From Flavobacteriales bacterium (GTDB lineage Bacteria > Bacteroidota > Bacteroidia > Flavobacteriales_D > Sanyastnellaceae), in contig JAKVAX010000018.1 of NCBI GenBank assembly GCA_022447625.1, positions 1-64,000 of the forward strand: a stretch of DNA of 64,000 bases, read 5' to 3'. The notes under the pieces are model-generated. The model ran no database searches, was not told the DNA's origin, and was given only the letters and a program-made list of their open reading frames with translations. Positions within the stretch are counted from its first letter, which is position 1; each line of letters begins with the position of its first letter. The position numbers and the translations under genes were made by a program. Positions 54,297-61,965 of the stretch are shown here, piece after piece.

Positions 54297-55118
54297 ATGT
54301 CACATCAATTACTGAAAGGCAAAAAAGGAATCATCTTCGGTGCATTGAACGATATGTCAATTGCATGGAAGACTGCTGAAACAGCTTACGCTCAAGGAGC
54401 AGAGTTTGTATTGACCAACGCACCGATCGCTATGCGCATGGGTGAAATCAATAAGTTGGCTGAGAAGTGCGGAAACGCGCTGGTGGTCCCTGCAGATGCT
54501 ACAAGCTCGGAAGACCTAGAAAACTTGTTTCAGCAAACGATGGATCATTTCGGAGGGAAGATCGATTTCGTTCTTCACTCAATCGGGATGTCTCCGAACG
54601 TTCGTAAGAAGAAGCACTACACAGACCTAAAATATGAATGGTACCACCAAACGCTTGACGTGAGCGCGATGTCATTACACCGCACGCTCTCTGCAGCGAT
54701 GAAGATGGATGCCATCAATGATTGGGGATCTGTAGTAGCGCTAACATACATTGCTGCACAACGTATTTTCCCTGATTACAATGACATGGCAGACGCAAAG
54801 TCATTGCTGGAATCAATCACACGTAGCTTTGGATATCACTACGGAGAACGCAAGAAAGTACGTGTGAACACGATTTCTCAGTCTCCTACAGTAACCACAG
54901 CAGGAAGCGGAGTGAAAGGATTTGATGAGTTCATCAGTTTCTCTGAGTCAATGAGCCCACTGGGGAATGCAGATGCCCAAGCATGTGCTGATTACACCGT
55001 AATGATGTTCTCTGACTTCACACGCTACGTAACAATGCAGAACCTATTTCACGATGGAGGGTTCAGCAACACAGGGGTTACACAGCAAGTAATTGAGAAA
55101 TTCGCTAGCGAAGAATAA
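54297..55118 (+). CDS. fabI: Enoyl-[acyl-carrier-protein] reductase (NADH)
   Basis: The protein has 273 residues of the FabI type within the short-chain dehydrogenase family. GALNDMSIAWKTAE binds the cofactor, LHSIGMSPN is the NAD-contact region, and the catalytic Tyr/Lys pair is in DYNDMADAKSLLE. It reduces enoyl-ACP in the last step of each fatty-acid elongation cycle. Near its 3' end (55103-55115) is a two-mismatch relative of the 13-base motif. Confidence 0.95.
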   Translation: MSHQLLKGKKGIIFGALNDMSIAWKTAETAYAQGAEFVLTNAPIAMRMGEINKLAEKCGNALVVPADATSSEDLENLFQQTMDHFGGKIDFVLHSIGMSPNVRKKKHYTDLKYEWYHQTLDVSAMSLHRTLSAAMKMDAINDWGSVVALTYIAAQRIFPDYNDMADAKSLLESITRSFGYHYGERKKVRVNTISQSPTVTTAGSGVKGFDEFISFSESMSPLGNADAQACADYTVMMFSDFTRYVTMQNLFHDGGFSNTGVTQQVIEKFASEE

Positions 55119-55119
55119 G

Positions 55120-55998
55120 CTAGTCGACAAAAGACCTTTGAAAGGCCGCACTTAGCAGTTCCACTGCTTTGTTGCGGTCTTTTTCGTTGAGCCCAGCAGG
55201 TGGACCGTACGGCGTAGTATTCACGTCAATGATATAGATCTTACCATCGCCCTGATCTCGAATGACATCAAGCTCACAGAATTCTGCGCCCATCGCCTCT
55301 GTGAACTGGCCAATGTGCGCTATTTCGCTTGCTGAGAATACCTCTCTTAGATCATGAAGACTTGAATGCGTCACTTCATTCGTGAATCGCTGATCCCAAG
55401 ACTTAAACTTGTGGTAAGCCAACACAGCCTTAAATCCAATAACAGGCACGCGAATATCAACGGCTTGACCATCTTCGGTTTTGTTGCTGAGTACTTTTTG
55501 GTAGATGTATCCTTCCTCAGTGCTTGATATCGGACACTCTATATACTTGCCGTCGTGTTTTGCGTTGTCGTCACTTTTCATGACCCCAGTTCCACTAAAA
55601 CTCAATGGATCAATAAAGGTTCCGTAGCCCAGAAGGTCCTGATGAACACTTTCGACTGCGTCCTTAGAGATGTCTTTGCAGTGTTCGTTGACCCGTTTTG
55701 GATGTTTCATCCAACCATCGATTTGCCATTCTTTCTTCGTTTGATCATGGAAGAAGAGAAGAATATCCGCACTCGACATGGCCTTGTTGGTCAGTCTGAA
55801 GTGAAGGTGGTCTGCAATCTTGTGAATCGTAGTCCGTTTGCTGGGGAAATCAGGCCAGGTAACAATAACCGGTAGTTCACCCTTGTGGAATTTGCGGTGC
55901 TTTCGATCTTTCGACCATGAGCGAAAGTCTTTCGAAATTCGCTCGAAGAGCGGCATGTTCGAACGATAGTTGTTTCGAAGCCCCTTCTTCATTTTCAT
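55120..55998 (-). CDS. ATP-grasp-like protein, unknown substrate
   Basis: The protein has 292 residues from the ATG at 55998, which overlaps the nth stop as ATGA. A GTG at 56007 would add three residues. The first 60 residues are basic. The C-terminal half ends with CELDVIRDQGDGKIYIIDVNTTPYGPP, which has the acidic and Asn metal-binding arrangement of ATP-grasp enzymes, and lysines earlier (EGYIYQKVL) fit nucleotide binding. It may add an amino acid or peptide to an unknown substrate. No close family is recognised. Confidence 0.6.
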   Translation of the reverse strand: MKMKKGLRNNYRSNMPLFERISKDFRSWSKDRKHRKFHKGELPVIVTWPDFPSKRTTIHKIADHLHFRLTNKAMSSADILLFFHDQTKKEWQIDGWMKHPKRVNEHCKDISKDAVESVHQDLLGYGTFIDPLSFSGTGVMKSDDNAKHDGKYIECPISSTEEGYIYQKVLSNKTEDGQAVDIRVPVIGFKAVLAYHKFKSWDQRFTNEVTHSSLHDLREVFSASEIAHIGQFTEAMGAEFCELDVIRDQGDGKIYIIDVNTTPYGPPAGLNEKDRNKAVELLSAAFQRSFVD

Positions 55999-56642
55999 TT
56001 CGTCCACTTTTTGATCTCTGACTTGCGTCCGATAGTAGAAGTGATGAAGTCTTTTTCAAGCTTCAGACCGCGTGCAGGAGAGAACTCTCTTCCGTAGAAA
56101 ATGATCTGAAGGTGGAGTGAGTTCCACTTTTCCTCTGGGAACAGGCGCTTAGCGTCTTTCTCTGTCTGATCAACGTTCTTACCAGTAGTTAGTCCCCAGC
56201 GGTACATCAAACGGTGAATATGCGTATCAACAGGAAATGCAGGAACACCGAAGGCTTGAGACATGACTACACTGGCCGTTTTGTGACCTACCCCAGGAAG
56301 CTCCTCGAGTTCTTCAAAAGTTTGAGGTACTTCTCCGTTGTGCTTGTTCATGATGATTTCACTCAGACCATAGATAGCCTTTGATTTTGCCGGAGACAAG
56401 CCACAGGGTTTGATGATCTCTCTGATTTCTTCTACCGTCAAGTCGAGCATGTCTTTGGGGTTATCAGCTCGTTCGAAGAGATTAGGAGTAATTAAGTTGA
56501 CACGTTCATCAGTGCACTGCGCACTCAATAGAACCGCCACCAATAAGGTGTACGGGTCTTTATGGTCAAGTGGAATGGGAGTTTCCGGATATAGCTTTTC
56601 CAGGCTTTCAATTACAAAAGTGGCTTTCTCTTTCTTCGTCAT
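55995..56642 (-). CDS. nth: Endonuclease III without the iron-sulfur loop
   Basis: The protein has 215 residues. The HhH-GPD core is complete: LLSAQCTDERVNLITP, the hairpin LEELPGVGHKTASVV with the catalytic Lys, and FPVDTHIHRL with the catalytic Asp. In the usual enzyme the C-terminus holds C-x6-C-x2-C-x5-C for a [4Fe-4S] cluster. Here YGREFSPARGLKLEKDFITS has none of the four cysteines. It still should be a pyrimidine-damage glycosylase/lyase, but of the cluster-free kind. It is co-translated with the genes on both sides. Confidence 0.88.
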   Translation of the reverse strand: MTKKEKATFVIESLEKLYPETPIPLDHKDPYTLLVAVLLSAQCTDERVNLITPNLFERADNPKDMLDLTVEEIREIIKPCGLSPAKSKAIYGLSEIIMNKHNGEVPQTFEELEELPGVGHKTASVVMSQAFGVPAFPVDTHIHRLMYRWGLTTGKNVDQTEKDAKRLFPEEKWNSLHLQIIFYGREFSPARGLKLEKDFITSTIGRKSEIKKWTK

Positions 56643-57136
56643 CAGTTCTGAATAACAGACTTAGGTTCAGCAGTGGTGAGGTGCATACGTTTTGTCCAAC
56701 CATTGTACTCGAGTGTGATCTCGTTGTTTTGGTCTTCAAAATGCTCGAATAGTATGCGGTTTTCAATGCTCAATACATTGATGGGCTGAACATTAGAAAT
56801 CTCGAGGTAAATCCATGTGATATCATAGTCAACCTCCATTCCCCAGTACTTCCAGTAAAGCTCTTGGTCGTTCGATTTCACATGGAAACGATCGCGAATG
56901 TACTTCTCAATGCGGTAGTCGGCGTCTTCAATCTCCTTATCAGAGCCCAAGCGAATGGGGTCTTCGTCTCCACCAATCGCCTTTTCTAAGTCATCAGTAA
57001 AGATGCGCATTTCAATCTCGAACGCATTGGTGTTCGGATTGTGACGCATCGATGTATAGCTATGATAAAACTTGTGTTCCGCGCTAGCGAAAGAAAGAAT
57101 AGCAACGACAGAAAGAAGGATGAATACTGTTCTCAT
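56642..57136 (-). CDS. DUF6702-like exported protein
   Basis: The protein has 164 residues from the ATG at 57136, where the signal peptide begins. An in-frame start at 57232 would add 32 non-hydrophobic residues. The signal peptide ends near FASA. The mature part matches the small Bacteroidota DUF6702 proteins (HKFYHSYTSMRHNPNTNAFEIEMRIFTDDLEKA), beta-rich with no known role. Its stop overlaps the nth start by 1 base. A 13-base motif copy covers its signal peptidase site. Confidence 0.8.
   Translation of the reverse strand: MRTVFILLSVVAILSFASAEHKFYHSYTSMRHNPNTNAFEIEMRIFTDDLEKAIGGDEDPIRLGSDKEIEDADYRIEKYIRDRFHVKSNDQELYWKYWGMEVDYDITWIYLEISNVQPINVLSIENRILFEHFEDQNNEITLEYNGWTKRMHLTTAEPKSVIQN
57077..57089 (+). 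repeat. 13-base iterated motif, copy 9
   Basis: Exact TTCCGCGCTAGCG. On the coding strand it reads ASAE at the signal peptidase site of the DUF6702 protein. Confidence 0.85.
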
Positions 57137-57216
57137 ATGGAAGCAATGGGGTTGCTTGTTCAAATTTACAATAGTCTTGCCAGAAAAAGCTCTGGCCCTC
57201 TGGCTATCTTTGAGCC

Positions 57217-58251
57217 ATGATTTCCAGTACAACTGATCCTTACTTAAAAGCAGTTCCGCTGATTCAAAACGCTCAGCGCATTGTAGTTACTGCACATAAA
57301 TCGCCTGATGGAGATGCCGTTGGTTCTTCGATTGGGCTGGCTAAATACCTGATTAAGAAGGGGAAAGATGTTTCTGTGGTGCTTCCGGATGGATTTGCCG
57401 ACTTTCTCAATTGGATGCCAGGGACGGAGGATATCAAGTACTATGACAAGGATACAGCGGAAGTAGAATCTCTCTTAAGTGAAGCAGATTTGATCTTCTG
57501 CCTTGATTACAATGATATTTCGCGCGTTGGAAAGATGAGAGGGGCGATGGAGGCGTTGATTGGTCAGAAGGCATTCATTTTGATTGACCATCACCAGCAT
57601 CCTCAAGACTTCCCAGATGTATTGATTTCAGATACATCTTCTTGTTCGACCGCACAGTTGATCTTCCGCTTCATAGATCGAATGGGAGATCGCGTTTACC
57701 TCGACAAAGAAATTGGCGCTTGCTTGTATTGCGGAATCATGACCGATTCAGGAAGTTTCAGATTCCCGTCGGTCGATGAAGAAACTCATCAGATTGCAGC
57801 TGAAATCATCAAGCTTGGGGTAGATCACGCCCAGATTCATCGCAATGTTTATGATACGAATCTCCTTGACCGATTGCGTTTGGTAGGCTATGCACTGAGT
57901 GAGAAACTGGTGGTTTTGCCTGAATATCGCACGGCATACATTAGCCTATCGGCCGAAGAGTTGACCAGATTCAATTACAGACCAGGGGATACCGAAGGAC
58001 TTGTGAATCAGGCATTGTCAATCAAAGGTGTAAACTTTGCAGCCTTCATTCGCGAAGGGAATAACGAAGTGAAATTGTCGTTACGTTCACAAGGAAGCTT
58101 CAAGGTAAATGAAGTGGCTGCTGCATATTTCAATGGCGGCGGACACAACAATGCCGCTGGAGGAGCTATCGCAAAGCCTTTGGAAGCTGTTGTTCAGCAG
58201 TTCAATGAGATTCTTCCTCAGTATAAAAAAGAGCTTAACTACGACCTATGA
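57217..58251 (+). CDS. nrnA: NrnA-type oligoribonuclease/PAP phosphatase (DHH family)
   Basis: The protein has 344 residues. DHH domain: VVTAHKSPDGDAVGSS (metal site), FCLDYNDISR, LIDHHQHPQDF (DHH motif) and CLYCGIMTDSGSFRF. DHHA1 C-terminus: GGGHNNAAGGAI. It removes nanoRNAs and dephosphorylates 3'-phosphoadenosine-5'-phosphate. It is divergent from the DUF6702 gene and starts a run with two FKBP genes (4-base overlaps each). Confidence 0.93.
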   Translation: MISSTTDPYLKAVPLIQNAQRIVVTAHKSPDGDAVGSSIGLAKYLIKKGKDVSVVLPDGFADFLNWMPGTEDIKYYDKDTAEVESLLSEADLIFCLDYNDISRVGKMRGAMEALIGQKAFILIDHHQHPQDFPDVLISDTSSCSTAQLIFRFIDRMGDRVYLDKEIGACLYCGIMTDSGSFRFPSVDEETHQIAAEIIKLGVDHAQIHRNVYDTNLLDRLRLVGYALSEKLVVLPEYRTAYISLSAEELTRFNYRPGDTEGLVNQALSIKGVNFAAFIREGNNEVKLSLRSQGSFKVNEVAAAYFNGGGHNNAAGGAIAKPLEAVVQQFNEILPQYKKELNYDL

Positions 58252-58763
58252 GACTCCTAGTTTTTGGAATCATTTCTGTCATTCTTTCGGTCCAATCTTG
58301 TGGAGATGATCGACCTACACCACCGCCGGTGAACGAGGCTGAGTTGCGTGAGCAACTCATTGATTATAACCGCAACAAGATGTTGGTTGAGGATTCATTG
58401 ATTACCTCTTACTTGTCAGAACATGCACTGTCATATGAGAAAACGCCAACTGGACTTCGCTATGCAGTGAATTCAAGTGAGGTAGGAGATAGTCTCAGCA
58501 AAGGAGATGTTGTTCGCGTAGCCATGGAGATTTGGTTGCTAGATAGCACCCTTTGCTACGCCCGAAACGAAGATGATCCTTTCAGTTTCATTCTCGGTGA
58601 GAGTGATGCGCCTCCAGGACTACATGAAATGGCTGGTTTGCTTAAGAAAGGAGATTCTGCGGAAAGCATTTGGCCTGCTCGTCTTGGTTACGGGCTTACA
58701 GGTGATCAAGGACGTATCCCTCAGGATGCGATTTTGTTGGTTGATCTTACCATGCTTCCATGA
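58248..58763 (+). CDS. FKBP-like lipoprotein (short)
   Basis: The protein has 171 residues. The lipobox is SVQSC. The C-terminal domain is of the FKBP type (GDVVRVAMEIWLLDS, FSFILGESDAPPGLHEMAGLLKKGD, QDAILLVDLTML) but lacks several usual aromatic residues, so isomerase activity is uncertain. It is likely a periplasmic chaperone-like lipoprotein. It is coupled to nrnA and the next FKBP gene. Confidence 0.8.
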   Translation: MRLLVFGIISVILSVQSCGDDRPTPPPVNEAELREQLIDYNRNKMLVEDSLITSYLSEHALSYEKTPTGLRYAVNSSEVGDSLSKGDVVRVAMEIWLLDSTLCYARNEDDPFSFILGESDAPPGLHEMAGLLKKGDSAESIWPARLGYGLTGDQGRIPQDAILLVDLTMLP

Positions 58764-59629
58764 AAGTTCTTGCGTGTCTCTTGATTGTTTTTCTGGCAGC
58801 TTGCCAATCTTCACCTGATGGATTCGAAGAACGCAAAGAGAACGTGTATCGTGAGCTTCGCGCCTTTGGAGAAGGCGGACGAAAGGTTGGAGATGCACAC
58901 ACAGCCTCGTTGAATGTGTACATGGCGCAACGATTCTCCAGTCATTATGACTACATGTTGGGCTATGATGTGCGTCCGTCGGAGGCATTTCCTTCTGATC
59001 ATTGGTTTCTGAATCATGAACTCGCTAGCGCGGAATCGGGAGACAGTATCCGTTGGTATTTGACTTACATGGAGATTAAGGGGACGTTCATTGATGAGTA
59101 TACCATTGATTCGATCATGGTAGCCGATACAGCAAGAATTGAATTGATCATCGCTGTTCAAAGCGTATACACCAAAGAGGAATACTTCAATAGTCCGCGA
59201 TACTTGTCACAAGTTCAAGCCACAAAAGACCAACAATTGATCATGGCTCAACTGGAGGAGCTCAACATCAAAGACAGTGTGACGTGGTTTGGTTCAGGAT
59301 GGCAAAGAGTGTTGAAAGAAGGAGAGGGAGATCGACCAAATGCGGGTGATCATTTGACCTTGGGCTTTACCGGAAGTTTCCTAGACGGAACGGTCTTCGA
59401 TGTGGCTGATGATAGCCTAACGTATATCTATTTTGACTACGGCAAGCCAGACCAAGTGATTGAAGGCATCGAGCGATCTGTTGGCTATATGCGTAAGGGA
59501 GAAACACGTGAAGTGTGGCTTCCTTCTGCTTATGCATTCGGGACTAAAGGATCAGAGGAAATTGTGCCACCGAATACACCAGTGCGCTTCGAATTGCACT
59601 TGATCGATCTTCTTAGGGATTCTGTTTAA
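58760..59629 (+). CDS. FKBP-type peptidyl-prolyl isomerase lipoprotein (GldI-like)
   Basis: The protein has 289 residues. The lipobox is FLAAC. The FKBP domain occupies about residues 185-285: GDHLTLGFTGSFLDGTVFD, GYMRKGETREVWLPSAYAFGTKGSEEIVPPNTPVRFELHLIDL. It may help fold envelope proteins and is similar in type to the gliding-associated GldI lipoproteins of flavobacteria. A 13-base motif copy lies at 59023-59035. Confidence 0.82.
   Translation: MKVLACLLIVFLAACQSSPDGFEERKENVYRELRAFGEGGRKVGDAHTASLNVYMAQRFSSHYDYMLGYDVRPSEAFPSDHWFLNHELASAESGDSIRWYLTYMEIKGTFIDEYTIDSIMVADTARIELIIAVQSVYTKEEYFNSPRYLSQVQATKDQQLIMAQLEELNIKDSVTWFGSGWQRVLKEGEGDRPNAGDHLTLGFTGSFLDGTVFDVADDSLTYIYFDYGKPDQVIEGIERSVGYMRKGETREVWLPSAYAFGTKGSEEIVPPNTPVRFELHLIDLLRDSV
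59023..59035 (-). repeat. 13-base iterated motif, copy 10
   Basis: Exact copy, plus strand CGCTAGCGCGGAA, encoding ASAE in the FKBP gene. Confidence 0.85.
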
Positions 59630-59761
59630 AACATTGTTATTCAGCGTATTGAGTTTGAAGGCATGAAGTCTTCATTTATGTTTGTTTCTGGTTCTTGTAT
59701 TTGAGAAACTTTCATTTTTTCACAACATTTTTGGCTTTAGTTCCGTAGTAATCAAGAGACT

Positions 59762-61183
59762 ATGAAGGAAGCCGCCCTCTTCATATTGACAATTTTCCTT
59801 TTCACGTCATCGGTGTTCGCACAAGAGAGCATCGGGATCGGGATTAGCAACTATTCCCCAACCAATAGTCTTTTGTTGAATCCGTCATCCATTGTTGATT
59901 CAAAAGCCTTTATTGATATCCACTTGGTTGGGTTTAGTGTCTTTGCGAGAAATGACTTTGTTCATTTCGATGGCAATCAAGTTTCACTGACCAATCCAAA
60001 CAGTTTTAATGGTGCCGAAGTGTTGTACAATGAAAAGCGTGCGCCATTTCGTGCCTATTCTGATGTTTTGGTTCAAGGACCTACCGTTACGGCTACTATT
60101 GGGAAGCACTCATTTGGTTTGTACACTGGGGTAAGAAGTGTGACCGATGTTCGCGGACTTGGTCAGAAAACAGCTGATTACATCATCAATGGTTTTCAAT
60201 ACGGACCTTATATAGGCACCGACACCCGCATCACGAACATGCGCGCTACCACTTTAGCTTGGGCCGAGGCCGGACTTTCCTACGGACGGATTATTCGACA
60301 AACAGGAAATGATCTGTTGACAGTAGGGGTACACGTGAAACGTCTGTTCGGAATTGGTGCTGCTGCAGCACGTTTGAAGGAGTGGCATTTTACACTAGAA
60401 GATTCAACCACCATGCAAACCCATAGTATTTCTGGATCCTACGGTTTTAACGAGCCTGGATGGAATTCAGGGAAGGGTTGGGGGGGCGACATCGGCTTGA
60501 CCTACAAGAAGACAAAGTCAGGGGTTTCTAACTACATACCACATCTCCGCGCAGGAGGTTGTGAAACATGCGATTACCAGTATAAGGTATCAGTAGCTTT
60601 ATTGGATATAGGTCGTCTGAAGTTTGACCCGGAATTCTATGCTTCTGATTTTAATGAAGACAGCGAATACACCTTGGAGAATTTCGACAGTGCAGATCCT
60701 GAAGGGTTGGATGGTGTCAGCACTTTCTTGAATGACAATTTCGAACTCCAAGAAGACAATCAAAAGGCAAACTTTCGAGTAGCGCTACCTGCAGCCTTAA
60801 GCGCTCAGTTTGACTACAACCTTGGTTACAACCTTTACGCCAATGCGAGTCTTGTTGTGGGCGTTCCTTTCAAGAGAAACTTTGGGATCCAACGAGCTGC
60901 GTCACTTTCACTAACTCCTCGCTATGAGATTAAGCGTTTTGAAGCGGCCTTACCGATCACCTTACATGAGATTGCAGACCCCATGGTTGGCTTTATGGTT
61001 CGCTTGAACAGCATTATCATCGGTACGGATAACTTAGGTCCGTACCTCTTCAATTCAGACGTCTACGGAGCAGATATCTACTTCCACTTGAAGTATACGA
61101 TTTTCCGTGCTCGAGGATGTAAGGGAAAAACGCACAAGCGTGGCCAGCGAGGAGGGAAGATCGTACCTTGTGCTAGTTGGTAG
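59762..61183 (+). CDS. DUF5723 outer-membrane barrel-like protein
   Basis: The protein has 473 residues. The signal peptide ends at SSVFAQ. The protein has many alternating strands and few charged stretches (HSFGLYTGVRSVTDVRGLG, GLSYGRIIRQTGNDLLTVGVHVKRL), typical of the DUF5723/PorP-like outer-membrane family. The C-terminus ends in a basic tail (RARGCKGKTHKRGQRGG), which is unusual for a barrel. It converges on the phosphatase with an 11-base overlap. Confidence 0.8.
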   Translation: MKEAALFILTIFLFTSSVFAQESIGIGISNYSPTNSLLLNPSSIVDSKAFIDIHLVGFSVFARNDFVHFDGNQVSLTNPNSFNGAEVLYNEKRAPFRAYSDVLVQGPTVTATIGKHSFGLYTGVRSVTDVRGLGQKTADYIINGFQYGPYIGTDTRITNMRATTLAWAEAGLSYGRIIRQTGNDLLTVGVHVKRLFGIGAAAARLKEWHFTLEDSTTMQTHSISGSYGFNEPGWNSGKGWGGDIGLTYKKTKSGVSNYIPHLRAGGCETCDYQYKVSVALLDIGRLKFDPEFYASDFNEDSEYTLENFDSADPEGLDGVSTFLNDNFELQEDNQKANFRVALPAALSAQFDYNLGYNLYANASLVVGVPFKRNFGIQRAASLSLTPRYEIKRFEAALPITLHEIADPMVGFMVRLNSIIIGTDNLGPYLFNSDVYGADIYFHLKYTIFRARGCKGKTHKRGQRGGKIVPCASW

Positions 61184-61640
61184 ATAAATCGTTGACAATG
61201 GCTACGATGGCCTCATCGATCATCAAGTAGACATTTCTGAATCCATCATCACCACCGTAATAAGGATCTGGTACATTCGCTGGAAGTCCTGAGTTGCTGT
61301 AGGCTAAAATCATTTTGACTTTGTCTTTCTGATCGGTTGTAGCCGCCATATCGATTAAGTTGTCGTAGTTAGATCTATCCATGGCTAGGATGAGATCAAA
61401 GTCTTCGAAGTCGGATTGACGCACGGGTCTTGAGCGTTGATCGGTGATGTCAAGGTCAAATGCTCTCATGATTTCAATTGACCTCCGATCAGGTAGTTCC
61501 CCTTCATGCCATCCGCTGGTTCCCGCGGAATCAACAAATATATCTAATCCAGCTTCTTCAGCGCGGTATTTCATAACGCCTTCGGCAATCGGGGATCGGC
61601 AGATATTACCGAGACAAACCATGAGGATGCGGTGTGACAT
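61173..61640 (-). CDS. Low-molecular-weight protein tyrosine phosphatase
   Basis: The protein has 155 residues. The P-loop MVCLGNICRSPIAE at residues 8-21 carries C and R. The general-acid Asp is in VPDPYYGGDDGF. It removes phosphate from tyrosine, often in control of exopolysaccharide kinases. It stands alone, with no kinase next to it. Confidence 0.93.
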   Translation of the reverse strand: MSHRILMVCLGNICRSPIAEGVMKYRAEEAGLDIFVDSAGTSGWHEGELPDRRSIEIMRAFDLDITDQRSRPVRQSDFEDFDLILAMDRSNYDNLIDMAATTDQKDKVKMILAYSNSGLPANVPDPYYGGDDGFRNVYLMIDEAIVAIVNDLSTN

Positions 61641-61723
61641 TTTCTTCTTTTCTTATGATTAGCTGTCTTATGGACTACACTCTGTAAGGAAGCCATCTTA
61701 CAAAACAGCGAAGGCTCCAAACG

Positions 61724-61731
61724 TACCTTTG
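61724..61731 (+). promoter_or_regulatory. -7 box of the small lipoprotein gene
   Basis: TACCTTTG (TAnnTTTG) 15 bases before the ATG. The -33 element is not clear. Confidence 0.45.
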
Positions 61732-61746
61732 ATTAAAATTAGTCAG

Positions 61747-61932
61747 ATGAACGTAAAGAAATTGGTCTCTATATTCTTCATCGCCATCTTGGTAGCGCTT
61801 TCAGGTGGTGCTACAGGTTGCAAGGTGCAGAAGAATGACTTCCACAAAAAGAAGTGGAAGATTAAGAAGGGGCACCCACCCGTCCAACGATATTACAATA
61901 AGTGGTCTCCATTTAATCCACATAGGAAATAA
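61747..61932 (+). CDS. Small basic lipoprotein
   Basis: The protein has 61 residues from the ATG at 61747. An ATG six codons earlier (61729) would lengthen the positively charged start. The lipobox is GATGC. The mature part of about 32 residues is strongly basic (FHKKKWKIKKGHPPVQRYY). No family is recognised. Its own terminator follows. Confidence 0.65.
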   Translation: MNVKKLVSIFFIAILVALSGGATGCKVQKNDFHKKKWKIKKGHPPVQRYYNKWSPFNPHRK

Positions 61933-61935
61933 ACG

Positions 61936-61962
61936 AAAACCCGGACGTTTGGTCCGGGTTTT
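61936..61962. terminator. Bidirectional terminator between the lipoprotein and dnaA
   Basis: A perfect stem AAAACCCGGAC/GTCCGGGTTTT with loop GTTTG and T-runs on both strands. Confidence 0.93.
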
Positions 61963-61965
61963 TAT

